Below, in pieces: positions 24,404-32,815 of a DNA stretch of 64,000 nucleotides. A model generated the notes under the pieces. It searched no databases. It saw only the letters and a program-made list of their open reading frames with translations, and was not told the origin of the DNA. The stretch's first letter is position 1, and each line of letters begins with the position of its first letter. The translations under genes and the position numbers were made by a program. Origin of the DNA: Actinomadura hibisca NBRC 15177 (GTDB taxonomy: Bacteria > Actinomycetota > Actinomycetes > Streptosporangiales > Streptosporangiaceae); contig NZ_BCRO01000010.1 of assembly GCF_001552635.1 (NCBI RefSeq), forward strand, positions 120,623-184,622, read 5' to 3'.

Positions 24404-26302
24404 ATGGCGGGTCCGGGTGGGCTGCGTTCGAGCGATCCGCCGAACCTCGGACGGTACGTGCTGGAGGGACGGCTCGGTGAGGGCGGCCAGGGGGTCGTCT
24501 ACCTCGGACGGGACGAAGGCGGCCGCCAGGTCGCGGTGAAGCTGCTCAGGACACAGCTCAGCGGGGACCAGGCCATGCGGGCCCGGTTCGCGCGGGAACT
24601 GTCGGTGATCGAGAAGGTCGCGGGATTCTGCACCGCTCAGGTCCTCGACGCCGACATCGCCGGGGACCAGCCCTACATCGTCAGCGAGTACGTGCCCGGC
24701 CCCTCGCTCCAGGAGTCCGTCGCCGAGCACGGACCGCGCGGCGGCAACGACCTGCACCGGCTCGCGGTCGGCACCGCGACCGCCCTGGCCGCGATCCACC
24801 GGACGGGGATCGTGCACCGCGACTTCAAGCCGCCGAACATCCTGATGGCCTCCGACGGCCCCCGCGTCATCGACTTCGGCATCGCCCGGGCGCTGGAGTT
24901 CGGCGCCGACTCGACGATCGCCAGCGGAGTGGTCGGCACCCCTTCCTACATGGCGCCGGAGCAGATCGCCGGCGGGCGGATCACAGCGGCGGCGGACGTC
25001 TTCGCCTGGGGAGCGACGCTGGTCTTCGCCGCGGCGGGCCGGCCCCCCTTCCGGGGCGACGGCATTCCTGCCGTGATCCACCAGATCGTGAACGGCGTCC
25101 CCGATCTGAGCGGCCTCCCCGACGATCTGCACATCCTGGTCGAACGGTGCCTGGCCAAAGACCCTGCCCTACGGCCGTCGTCGCAAGAGCTTCTGCTCAC
25201 CCTCCTGGGCGGGCAACCGGCGACCCCTCCGCCTCCGCAGGGTGCTCCGCAACCGGCCCTCCCGCCGCCTTCCCCGCCGCCGCAGTTGCAGCTGCCGCAA
25301 CCGCCGCAGTCGCAGCCGCCGCGGCTCCAGCCGGAGCATCAGCCATGGCCGCAGGCACCTTCAGCCCCCAAGGGTCGTAACAGGACCTGGTGGATCGTCG
25401 CCGGAGCCGCCGCAGCCGTGATCGCGGTCAGCACGGCAGGCGTGCTGTGGAACAACCACCGAGCGGACGCCGATCGTGGCGGAAGGGGCGGCGACAGCGC
25501 CGCCCAGCCGGTCGGCTTGCCGGCGGACGGGCCCGAAGCGGTGGCCGCCGCCGGCTTGGCCGTGCGGAACTTCACCAGCTACCACTACCTCAGCTACGAC
25601 GCCGACCTGCAACGTACCCGGGCCGATCTGGCCGAGGAGTTCTGGCAGAAGAACCAGAGCAGCCTGCAACAGCGCCGCACGACCGCGACGAGACAGAAAA
25701 CCATCGCCGAAGGCACCGTCGTGGCCGCAGGCTTGGAGCGGATGGCCCCCGGCCGCGCCGGCGTGCTCGTCGTCCTGCACCGGAAGACGCGGCAGACCGG
25801 CTCCCCCGAACGGCTCGACAAGCAGGCGATCCGCGTCGAAATGCTGAGCCGCAAGGGGAGATGGCTGGTCAGCGAGCTCACCCTGCTGCCCGCCCCGCAG
25901 AGCAGCGGAACAGACCCATGGCCGGCCGGGGCGACATCGTCGTTGTTCAAGGACGCCGGAGAGTGCGCTGCAGCCCTGGTAACGGTCGACCACAAGACGA
26001 TCGACGCCGATCTGGCCAAGGTCACGGCCTGCGCCACCGGTGGTTACGCAACAGAGTGGGCGCGGAGCGCGGCACAGATCAAGACCGCGGCGGTCAACGC
26101 CAAGAGCTCCACCAGGAGCCTCGGGGTGGAAACGGCGATCGTCCAAGCGGACGCGGTCAAGGCCACCGTCATCGTCCAAGCGTCATCCCAGGCCACCGGC
26201 CCACCGGCCGGGGCAGGGGCTTCCCGCGACCACTGCTGGCGCCTGACGATGGACAGGGTGGACGGCCGCTGGCGGATCAGCAATCTCGACCAGATCGTCT
26301 AG
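24404..26302 (+). CDS. Membrane Ser/Thr protein kinase (PknB-like) with extracellular domain
   Basis: 632 residues. Kinase domain at about 22-275: glycine loop RLGEGGQGVVYLG, Lys in VAVKLL, catalytic loop VHRDFKPPN (Phe in place of the usual Leu), DFG in VIDFGIARA and the APE motif in SYMAPEQ. A proline- and glutamine-rich linker follows, then one membrane helix (TWWIVAGAAAAVIAVSTAGV), then about 260 extracellular residues with no PASTA repeats. The ATG at 24404 follows GAGGGAGG, which decides it over the upstream ATG at 24362. The external domain may sense a ligand; unknown. Confidence 0.92.
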   Translation: MAGPGGLRSSDPPNLGRYVLEGRLGEGGQGVVYLGRDEGGRQVAVKLLRTQLSGDQAMRARFARELSVIEKVAGFCTAQVLDADIAGDQPYIVSEYVPGPSLQESVAEHGPRGGNDLHRLAVGTATALAAIHRTGIVHRDFKPPNILMASDGPRVIDFGIARALEFGADSTIASGVVGTPSYMAPEQIAGGRITAAADVFAWGATLVFAAAGRPPFRGDGIPAVIHQIVNGVPDLSGLPDDLHILVERCLAKDPALRPSSQELLLTLLGGQPATPPPPQGAPQPALPPPSPPPQLQLPQPPQSQPPRLQPEHQPWPQAPSAPKGRNRTWWIVAGAAAAVIAVSTAGVLWNNHRADADRGGRGGDSAAQPVGLPADGPEAVAAAGLAVRNFTSYHYLSYDADLQRTRADLAEEFWQKNQSSLQQRRTTATRQKTIAEGTVVAAGLERMAPGRAGVLVVLHRKTRQTGSPERLDKQAIRVEMLSRKGRWLVSELTLLPAPQSSGTDPWPAGATSSLFKDAGECAAALVTVDHKTIDADLAKVTACATGGYATEWARSAAQIKTAAVNAKSSTRSLGVETAIVQADAVKATVIVQASSQATGPPAGAGASRDHCWRLTMDRVDGRWRISNLDQIV

Positions 26303-26900
26303 CTGAGACCAGGTTCGCGGCCATCGCTCCGTCGGCTTTTCCCTGCCCTTGCCGCCGGTACGAGGCTAGGCAGGAGCGTTTCCAGTTCGGGGGCAAGGCG
26401 TCAGCGCCGCTGCGCGGGCCGACGACGTCACCGAACCGACGTGGGCAGCGGGGACCGTGCATCCCTGACTCCGTCCCGACTCTGGACCACGCCCCTGCGA
26501 GAACGATGGCCGCCGGTGGAGTCCGACAGTGCGTCGCCGGGTTCCCACCTCGAATCTGGCTGCGGACGGAGGGCGGGAGATCGCAGTCAAGGAGCTCAGC
26601 CCGCCTGACGAGAACGTGCTTTGAACTCGGTTGGGTGCGGCTCTTCCTTTGCCTTCCTGCGCAACGCCCGCCTGACGTACGCCGACCCGACCCGGCGTCC
26701 GGGCCCGAGCCTCGGCGAGGCCGAGTCGGTGGCCTGCGCCGACGAGCACACGCGGAGTCCGACCTTGATCACTTTCGTCGGGGCGGCTAGGTTGAGCACC
26801 GTGCGGCCGGAAGGCGGAGCGGGGGCGGTCGCCTCGCGCGGGAGGCGTCCCGACCGCGATGAGCTGCTCGATCACGCTGCCATGGAGTTCGGGACCACTG
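26303..26900. other. Intergenic stretch of about 600 bp without a recognised gene
   Basis: Open frames exist on both strands, but their translations are arginine-, proline- and serine-rich with no motif and no ribosome-binding site. No repeat or RNA structure stood out. It may be decayed sequence after the kinase gene. Confidence 0.35.
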
Positions 26901-26903
26901 ATG

Positions 26904-27221
26904 ATGAGCGCGGAAGAGGATTTCCGGCGGGTCGGCGCCGAGCTGGCCGACCTGGGTGTACGGGTCTCCAGCATGATGGGGAGTCCCGCGCTCAAGGACC
27001 ATGCGGGGAAGGTGTTCGCGAACCTGCACCGCGACGGCGCGATGGTGTTCCGGCTGGTCAGGGACACCCCCGAACACGCGGCCGCGCTTGCGCTGCCCGG
27101 AGCGTCCCTGTTCGACCCCTCGGGGCGGGGCAGGGAGGTCAAGGACTGGGTGGTCGTGCCCCACTCCTCGGTCGATCAATGGACGGACCTGGCCGAGGTC
27201 GCCCACAGCCGCCCACGCTGA
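26904..27221 (+). CDS. Small TfoX/MmcQ-like domain protein
   Basis: 105 residues: MMGSPALKDHAGKVFANLHR, then GAMVFRLVRDTPEHAAALAL, then LFDPSGRGREVKDWVVVPHS. This order of a gly-met loop, strands and a PxG...WvxVP end resembles TfoX N-terminal or YjbR/MmcQ-like small domains common in actinobacteria. ATG at 26904 (or 26901, the codon before). Function unknown; such domains are thought to bind DNA or nucleic-acid-associated partners. Confidence 0.6.
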   Translation: MSAEEDFRRVGAELADLGVRVSSMMGSPALKDHAGKVFANLHRDGAMVFRLVRDTPEHAAALALPGASLFDPSGRGREVKDWVVVPHSSVDQWTDLAEVAHSRPR

Positions 27222-27605
27222 TCGGTAGCCCGTCTCCCCGTCATCACCCGTTTGGGCCAGGTGAGCGCCGAGCCCGCCAGCAATTCCTGGCAGGGGCGGC
27301 TCGTTCCCGGTGATCAGTCCGGCTCGCCGGATCCCTGTGCGCGAGCCGCACCCCAAGCAGATGAATGGCGTCAACCTTCCAAGGCGGCGTGGCCTGGCCG
27401 CACAGCACTGCCCATATGACCGTTCCCGCCGCGCCTCATGCGTGAGCTCGTCGTTCGCGCCGTCACCCACGCCTTCACCGCTGGGACGTTACCGCAATGG
27501 CACGCGTGTACCGGCGTCATCGCAGATAGGCGTGCAACTCCCGCCAATGTCAGCCGTCCGAACTATGCTCCGATTCCGGCCTTCCGAGAGCTGTGGAGAA
27601 AACGC
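27222..27605. other. Intergenic region of 384 bp upstream of the DHFR-like gene
   Basis: No gene recognised. The last 100 bp before 27606 are relatively AT-rich (CAGCCGTCCGAACTATGCTC) and probably hold the promoter for the reductase. Confidence 0.3.
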
Positions 27606-28142
27606 ATGAGTGATGCGGGCACCGGCAAAGTGGTCGTGAACAGGGCGATGTCGCTGGACGGCTTCATCGCCGGTCCCGGCCACGCGATGGACTGGATCTC
27701 CGATTACCTGACAGCGGACGCGATTCCGGAGGTGATGGCGGCCACGGGCGCCATGCTCGTCGGCCGGGGCACGTACGAGGTCGCCAAGCGCATGTCCAAG
27801 GAGGGCACCCCCTACGACGGGGGAGCGCAGTTCGTCCTCACCCACCGGCCGCCCGACGAGCCGGACCCTGCGGTCACCTTCCTCACCTGTGGACTTGAGG
27901 AGGCCGTTGCCACGGCACGCGGCGCCGCGGGCGGCAAGAACCTGGAGATCCTCGGCGCCGACGTGGCCGCCCAGTGCCTGCGGCTCGGACTCGTCGACGA
28001 GATCCTGGTGTACGTCCTGCCGGTGCTCCTCGGCGATGGCGTCCGCTTCTCGCCGCCGAGCCTGGGCAGGGTCGAACTGGAACCTTTCAGCAACACCCAT
28101 GCGGGCGCCGTCACGACGCTCCGCTTCCACGTGCGGAAGTAG
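27606..28142 (+). CDS. Dihydrofolate reductase family protein (RibD C-terminal-like)
   Basis: 178 residues: VVVNRAMSLDGFIAGPGHAM is the opening strand-helix, GAMLVGRGTYEVAK the cofactor loop, NLEILGADVAAQCLRLGLVD and EILVYVLPVLLGDGVRFSPP the C-terminal part typical of RibD_C/DHFR-like reductases. NADPH-dependent reduction of an unknown pterin- or flavin-like substrate is likely. The ATG at 27606 has GTGGAGAAA upstream. Confidence 0.88.
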   Translation: MSDAGTGKVVVNRAMSLDGFIAGPGHAMDWISDYLTADAIPEVMAATGAMLVGRGTYEVAKRMSKEGTPYDGGAQFVLTHRPPDEPDPAVTFLTCGLEEAVATARGAAGGKNLEILGADVAAQCLRLGLVDEILVYVLPVLLGDGVRFSPPSLGRVELEPFSNTHAGAVTTLRFHVRK

Positions 28143-28260
28143 GCGCGGCCTTCCAACGGATGCGATCATCCGCCGTCGAGCGTGAAGGACGTTGCCCGGC
28201 GCGTCACCGGACCCGGTGAACGTTCATGGACAGCGCGCCGGAAGCCCCGCGCCGCGTCCG

Positions 28261-28535
28261 TCACCCGGTGAGCAGCGTTCCAGCGGCCTTGACGGTGCGG
28301 AGCACCGGTGCGGTCTCGATCGTGCTGATCTGTTCGAGCGCGCTGAGCCTGCGGGTCAGGTAGTGGTGCAGATCGGCGGGGGAGGCGCACAACGCCTGGG
28401 CGAGCAGGTTGGTGGGGCCGGTGGCGGCGGCGAGGTCGGCGTAGGAGGCGCGGCCGTCGCGTCCCAGAGCGTCGATGAGCCTCCGGTCCGCGTCGGTCAG
28501 CGGCGGGTGTTCGGCCGGGCCGCCCGCCGGAGGCG
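28261..28535 (-). pseudogene. Lrp/AsnC family regulator remnant with internal deletion
   Basis: The minus-strand frame ending at 28261 reads PPLTDADRRLIDALGRDGRA, then SYADLAAATG, then jumps to PTNLLAQALCASPADLHHYL and ISTIETAPVLRTVKAAGTLL. The first part is the AsnC HTH start and the second the end of the ligand-binding domain; the 50 to 60 residues between them are missing. No start codon is visible in the frame. An internal in-frame deletion in a once-complete regulator is the simplest reading. Confidence 0.7.
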
Positions 28536-28648
28536 CGAGCCGTCCGGTGGCCGCTCCCGGCCGTGATCCCGCAGACCGCCTTCCTTGATCGTCTGCGCGG
28601 CTACGGTGGCCCGGTCCGTCACGCTCCGATCAGCAGAGAGACCCCGCC

Positions 28649-29464
28649 GTGCTGACAGTGCAAACGATCACGCTGCCCGCCACCCCCGACGGCCACGAGA
28701 CCTGCGCCATCCAGGCCAACGCCCTCGCCGAAGACCTCTCTCCCCGCGCCTTCGCCCGCACCGACACCAGCCGCCAGCGCGCGAACTCGATGTGGCTCGG
28801 CTCCGAACGGGCGCTGTCGTTCGCGGGCGTGAAGCTGGGCGCCGAGGTCACCGGTAACGAGCTGGCGTTACTGCTCCGCGGCTGCGACCCCATCTACGGC
28901 CCCGCCAACATCAAGCCCGCCGACCGCCGGCGCGCGACCACCGGCCACCTGATCTTCTCGGCCCCCAATTCGGTGTCGTGGATCTGGGCGCAGACCACGG
29001 ACGCGTCCCTGCGCGAAGGCATCAAGCAGGCGATGATGAACGCCGCGCACCGGACCCTCGGCCACCTGGCACGGACCCGCCCCCTGCTGGACGGCGAGCA
29101 GCCCGGTACGGGGTACGCGGCGGCGGCCGTCCTGCACGTGATCGCCCGCGATTCCCCGCAACCGCCCCCGCCGCTGCTGCACGTCCACTGCTACCTCATC
29201 GGCATCACCGACCAGCTCGGCGACACATGGACGCCCAACGCCGAGGCGCTGAGCGAGGAGACGGTGGGACGCGAGGGCGGAGCCGTCGGCCGCGCCAAGC
29301 TCGCCGAGCAGTTGGCCGAACTCGGATTCCAGATCCGGGGCCGTACGGGACCGGGCGGTCGCTATTTCGAGGTCGAGGGCGTGCCGACCGAAATACTCCG
29401 GCCTGAGATGTCGGTCCGGGCACAGTGTGACGGGCCCGTGCAGGACGCCCACTACGGAGGCTAG
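28649..29464 (+). CDS. Solitary TrwC/MobF relaxase-like domain protein
   Basis: 271 residues, GTG start. The order WLGSERALSFAGVKLGAEVT, then LLLRGCDPIYG, then TGHLIFSAPNSVSWIWA and LLHVHCYLIG mirrors the TrwC relaxase fold (tWyGkgA...GldG, dlTFSaPKSVS, lHtHvvv). MobF relaxases need three metal-binding His and an N-terminal Tyr; here the HxH of HVH is kept but the upstream His of HDTSR is replaced (IARDSP). Helicase and primase parts are absent. It may be a degraded or repurposed relaxase left by a conjugative element. Confidence 0.6.
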   Translation: MLTVQTITLPATPDGHETCAIQANALAEDLSPRAFARTDTSRQRANSMWLGSERALSFAGVKLGAEVTGNELALLLRGCDPIYGPANIKPADRRRATTGHLIFSAPNSVSWIWAQTTDASLREGIKQAMMNAAHRTLGHLARTRPLLDGEQPGTGYAAAAVLHVIARDSPQPPPPLLHVHCYLIGITDQLGDTWTPNAEALSEETVGREGGAVGRAKLAEQLAELGFQIRGRTGPGGRYFEVEGVPTEILRPEMSVRAQCDGPVQDAHYGG

Positions 29465-29543
29465 CCGCACCGGCAAGCGACGAACGGCCCGTCCATACGC
29501 ACTACCAGTGGGCGGGGCCGTCGACCACGACACGGGTTTCCCC

Positions 29544-29877
29544 TCAGGAGTCCTTCCACCACGGCTTGGTGCCCTCTGGAGTGATGAAGTCGTGGAAGCT
29601 CATGTTGGAAAGTCCCAGGTTGCACTCCATCGACCCGGCCTTGCGGAGGGGAAGGACGGCGACCTGCCCTGGAGTGTCGTGCACGTCGACGATGGTCAGC
29701 GGCCGGTCGGGCTCAGACGAAGCCGCATCCGGCCGCCCCGACCAGGAGCACATCACCGTCACGATGGCCCCCGACTTCCTTGAACAGTTCGCCCCACAGT
29801 GCCGTGCCGTCCTGGTAGCACGTACTGACCAGCAACACTTCGTCAGGTGCAGGCTGGGGAAGCTTGCGAACCGGCAT
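29544..29877 (-). pseudogene. DUF6924-like gene broken by a frameshift
   Basis: The start ATG at 29877 has a strong AGGAGGAG site and reads PDEVLLVSTCYQDGTALWGE to a stop at 29713. The continuation in another frame reads PLTIVDVHDTPGQVAVLPLR and MECNLGLSNMSFHDFITPEG to 29544. Together they match the plan of DUF6924 proteins (RTDFsDdaaW ... vDl ... eNLslaNMdF-dFa), but with a frameshift and shortened middle near 29715-29760. Confidence 0.65.
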
Positions 29878-30136
29878 TGCTCTCCTCCTGAAGACGAATT
29901 GCGGTCACTGGCCATGCTGACGACTCGGTAGGACATCCCGGCTCCCAAGGCATCGGCTCGCAAGCAAGCAGAAGACGACCCAGCAGCTACAAGGGCGATG
30001 CGCCTGCCGAGGCCGATCCACGGATTCTCGACCGTGACCCCTTCTGCGTGCAGGCCGTCATCCGGTGGATGATCAAAGAACGGGACCCGAGGTACGATCC
30101 CGAGTCCCGTCTCCCTATGCCGCGAAAGCTCACCGC

Positions 30137-30787
30137 ATGAACGCAGCAGAGACCCGGCCCATCGCCCTGACCGTCGGCGACTGGCACACCCTCCTCATCT
30201 GCATCTCCGACGAAACCGACGGTGCCATCGTCAGGGGAGATCCGCGCGGCATCGTCGGCCTCGCCGACAGCATCCGCGACACCGTGGCGGCTCACGTACG
30301 CGACGGCTGGCACACCCCTGACAAGCCCGTCACCGTAGCCCTCACCCTCGACCAGTCGGCCCTGGCCTTCGCCCTCCTCGACAAGTGGGCCGACATCGAC
30401 GAACAGCGCGGACACCACGACGACGCCGCCGAACAGCGGCACATCCGCGACCGCATCGGCGCCACCATGGCCACCGTGCCGGAATGGCCCCAGACCCGCG
30501 ACGGATTCCTGGACCCCGACACCGTCCACAACTACCCGGCACCCGAACCCGACCTCACCGGCATGCCTCCCACCCATTCCGGTGCCGATCGCGGTGTTCC
30601 GGCCGGTTCTCGGGGACGCATCCCCGCAGCGACCGCCCACCTCTACGAACCTGCCGCAGAACCTGACAGCAGGGACATCGCGGAAGTGGTCGCCCACCCC
30701 TATGAACCCGCTGCCAGCGACACCGTGAAAGAACCCTGGATCGCGGCACTCGAAGACCTCATACGCCAACGCCAACAGGAATCATGA
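30137..30787 (+). CDS. Hypothetical protein, accessory region
   Basis: 216 residues, no recognised family. The N-terminal 130 residues are helical and hydrophilic (ALTVGDWHTLLICISDETDG, DQSALAFALLDKWADIDEQR). The rest is a Pro/Ala-rich tail with two copies of a repeat (AHLYEPAAE and AHPYEPAAS). The ATG at 30137 overlaps the TGA of a short open frame whose end reads VQAVIRWMIKERDPRYDPES and MPRKLTA; that frame has no clear ATG or GTG start and may be the tail of a lost gene. The ATGA overlap suggests translational coupling. Probably part of a mobile-element cargo. Confidence 0.5.
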   Translation: MNAAETRPIALTVGDWHTLLICISDETDGAIVRGDPRGIVGLADSIRDTVAAHVRDGWHTPDKPVTVALTLDQSALAFALLDKWADIDEQRGHHDDAAEQRHIRDRIGATMATVPEWPQTRDGFLDPDTVHNYPAPEPDLTGMPPTHSGADRGVPAGSRGRIPAATAHLYEPAAEPDSRDIAEVVAHPYEPAASDTVKEPWIAALEDLIRQRQQES

Positions 30788-30864
30788 CAACCCCACGTCT
30801 CTTACTGCGGCTCAAGAGACGCTCGGAACATGCGGCCGCCTGAGAACGATTCATCCTGAACTCC

Positions 30865-31310
30865 TCATCGTGAAAGGCGGCGGCCCGCCATCGCTGGGAC
30901 GACAGGCAGCGCGGCGACGCCGACGGCCCCGGCGAGCTGCTGGTTCGCCTCCAGCACCCCGGCGGCCGAACCGCCCTCGTGGTCGTCGACACCCGCCAGG
31001 ACGAAGCCGAAGATCAGCAGGGCGGGGACGAGTCGCAACGACGAGACGTCGCCCGAACCGGTCAGGTAGAGCGTCGCAGCGCCCACTCCGCAGATGACCT
31101 ATACAGCGGGTGACCGACGCTTCGCACTGATCGCGCCGACCGTGATGTCGAGCGCCCAGGGGATGGTCGTGAGGCCGGCGCGCATCGGGGAGTAGCCAAG
31201 GCCGAGTTGAAGGAACAGCGTCAGCTCGAGCATGAAGCCCGACATCGCGCAGAAGAACCGCAGGGAGACGGCGATGCTGGCGGTGACGGCTCCAGGAGCG
31301 CGCCCGTCCG
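30865..31310 (-). pseudogene. MFS drug transporter (DHA2-like) remnant
   Basis: Two pieces of one transporter are readable on the minus strand. 31100-31270 gives CAMSGFMLELTLFLQLGLGY and SPMRAGLTTIPWALDITVGA; 30890-31086 gives LRLVPALLIFGFVLAGVDDH and GVLEANQQLAGAVGVAAL. These are the late-helix motifs of 14-helix MFS exporters. A stop separates the pieces and both ends are missing. Confidence 0.75.
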
Positions 31311-31373
31311 CCCCCCGACCAGTGGCCCGGCCTGGAACTGCTGCTGTAGATGATGGAAGAGGCGGGGTTCAGC

Positions 31374-31389
31374 GAGCCTTTTCTAACCT
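31374..31389 (+). repeat. Outer inverted repeat, left copy (IS-end-like)
   Basis: GAGCCTTTTCTAACCT; its inverted partner at 33579-33594 differs at one of 16 bases. The right copy directly follows the transposase stop, as expected for an IS end. Confidence 0.65.
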
Positions 31390-31410
31390 GCCGGTGCGGT
31401 GCAGCAGTTG

Positions 31411-31436
31411 TGAGCCGAAGCGCGATAGTTGTCACC
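31411..31436 (+). repeat. Inner 26-bp inverted repeat, left copy
   Basis: Starts TGAGCCGAAGCGCGATAG and ends TTGTCACC. Inverted copy at 32713-32738, 24 of 26 identical. The pair flanks the DUF1963 gene. Confidence 0.75.
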
Positions 31437-31574
31437 GGAAACGCCGGATGAGGCCTACTGCATGATCGGACCAACGTTGTGGTCGGCCTCATTCGCCTCG
31501 TTCGGATGGTTGGGCCGCCCGGGTGCCGGGCTGGATGGCCCCTGCTGTCAGTAGCTGGTGACAAGATCACTGGT

Positions 31575-32642
31575 ATGAGTTTCGTACGAACTACTCCGCC
31601 GCGGCCTGTTGAGGTGACAGCGGTCTTCCCTGAGCTCGCGCCGCTGGCGCGCCCAGCGATACGGCTGCATCCGCGTCCGGGGTCGCCGTCGGTCAGTGAC
31701 AGTTCGGTCGGCGGGCCGTTGCTGTGGCCGGCCGGCGAGCCCTGGCCGCACTGCGAAGACGTCCACCTGCACGTGGACACCGGATTTCGCCAGTCGCCGA
31801 CCGAAGTGCGGCTCCGCCGGATCTTGTCTTCCCGGTGGAGCCCTGACGGCCCGGCTCCCACCCTCACACCCGCAGAGGAGGCGCTCAAGAAGCGCAATGC
31901 CGCGTGGCTCGCCGAACGGCTCGAAGCCGGCCCTCCCGGCCCGGCGGAATGCCCGGTCCCGATGCTGCCCGTGGCTCAGCTGTTCCTGCGCGACGTATCC
32001 CTGTTGCGGCCGCCCGGGCAAGCCGACCTGCTCCAGATCCTCTGGTGCCCGTACGAGCACGATCCGAACTACAAGCCGGCGACCGCACTGTTCTGGCGGT
32101 CGGCCGCGGAGGTCGGCGACGTCCTCGTCACACCACCGGAACCGTACGAGGCGGACTATCCGGGCTACGTGCCGGAGCCGTGCCTGCTGGCGCCAGAAGC
32201 GATCATCGAATACCCCAACAGCCTGGACCTGAGCCCGGCACTGCAGGAGATGCTGGAGGACTGGAACAGGTGGCAGGCCGGCGGCGCCGACGTGGACAGC
32301 TCCTACGCGGCGTATCCGCGCGATTTTTACTCCACCCATCTGGGCAACGCACCCGGCTGGAAGGTTGGAGGCTGGCCCCCGTGGGGCCGCACCGACCCGT
32401 ACCCGCAGTACTGCGCCGTGTGCGAGGCACAGATGATCCCGCTGCTGACGATCGCTTCCTTTGAGTGGGACGGTGACAAAGGCTGGGTGCCGCAAGAAGA
32501 CCAGGCAAACGCCGTCAGCTCTCACTACGCGGGCCAGGACCCCTCGCAGCCGACGGCGGTAGAAGTAGGCAGCACGGACAACATGCAGATCTACGTTTGC
32601 CCGACTTCCCCCGAGCATCCGCACACCGACTTGATCCAATGA
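31575..32642 (+). CDS. DUF1963 (YwqG-like) domain protein, possible element cargo
   Basis: 355 residues. SSVGGPLLWPAGEPWPHC matches the GG-P-LPxxxxWP core of DUF1963/YwqG proteins, and later blocks (LPVAQLFLRDVSLLRPPGQA, LLQILWCPYEHDP) fit the duplicated strands of that fold. The C-terminal YCAVCEAQMIPLLTIASFEW pairs a CxxC with the last repeat. Start ATG 31575 has only a weak site. Function of the family is unknown; some occur near toxin-immunity genes. It lies between 26-bp inverted repeats and inside the outer IS-like repeats, so it looks like passenger DNA. Confidence 0.7.
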   Translation: MSFVRTTPPRPVEVTAVFPELAPLARPAIRLHPRPGSPSVSDSSVGGPLLWPAGEPWPHCEDVHLHVDTGFRQSPTEVRLRRILSSRWSPDGPAPTLTPAEEALKKRNAAWLAERLEAGPPGPAECPVPMLPVAQLFLRDVSLLRPPGQADLLQILWCPYEHDPNYKPATALFWRSAAEVGDVLVTPPEPYEADYPGYVPEPCLLAPEAIIEYPNSLDLSPALQEMLEDWNRWQAGGADVDSSYAAYPRDFYSTHLGNAPGWKVGGWPPWGRTDPYPQYCAVCEAQMIPLLTIASFEWDGDKGWVPQEDQANAVSSHYAGQDPSQPTAVEVGSTDNMQIYVCPTSPEHPHTDLIQ

Positions 32643-32658
32643 GCTGTCCCAGCGCGCC

Positions 32659-32682
32659 GGTGACAACCACCGTGCCTTGCTC
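32659..32682 (-). repeat. Degenerate third copy of the inner repeat
   Basis: GGTGACAACCACCGTGCCTT at 32659-32678 followed by GCTC resembles the right inner repeat 54 bp further on (GGTGACAGCTATCGTGCTTC) in the same orientation, with several mismatches. Confidence 0.4.
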
Positions 32683-32712
32683 GCTGGATGCCGCAGGCCA
32701 GTGGAGGCCGAC

Positions 32713-32738
32713 GGTGACAGCTATCGTGCTTCGGCTCA
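32713..32738 (-). repeat. Inner 26-bp inverted repeat, right copy
   Basis: Reverse complement matches 31411-31436 at 24 of 26 bases. It ends 19 bp before the hairpin in front of the transposase. Confidence 0.75.
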
Positions 32739-32757
32739 AATTGGCGTGACAGACGAC

Positions 32758-32814
32758 TGAAGCCTCTGGTAGACGGGTTCACCACCAAGATCACCCGTTC
32801 CGCCAGAGGCTTCA
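32758..32814 (+). promoter_or_regulatory. Hairpin ending one base before the transposase start codon
   Basis: A 12-bp perfect outer stem (32758-32769 with 32803-32814) and a 6-bp inner stem (32773-32778 with 32793-32798). The 3' arm ends one base before ATG 32816 and leaves no free ribosome-binding site, so it should limit transposase translation from read-through transcripts. Confidence 0.65.
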
Positions 32815-32815
32815 C

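Noticed and set aside
30075..30115. Short inverted repeat CGGGAC...GTCCCG as a tRNA or attachment site
   Set aside because: No cloverleaf and no second copy; only a 6-bp stem inside an open frame.
28978..30666. Frames rich in HRRH and PRRR repeats suggesting low-complexity proteins
   Set aside because: They are out-of-frame readings of the relaxase-like and hypothetical genes.
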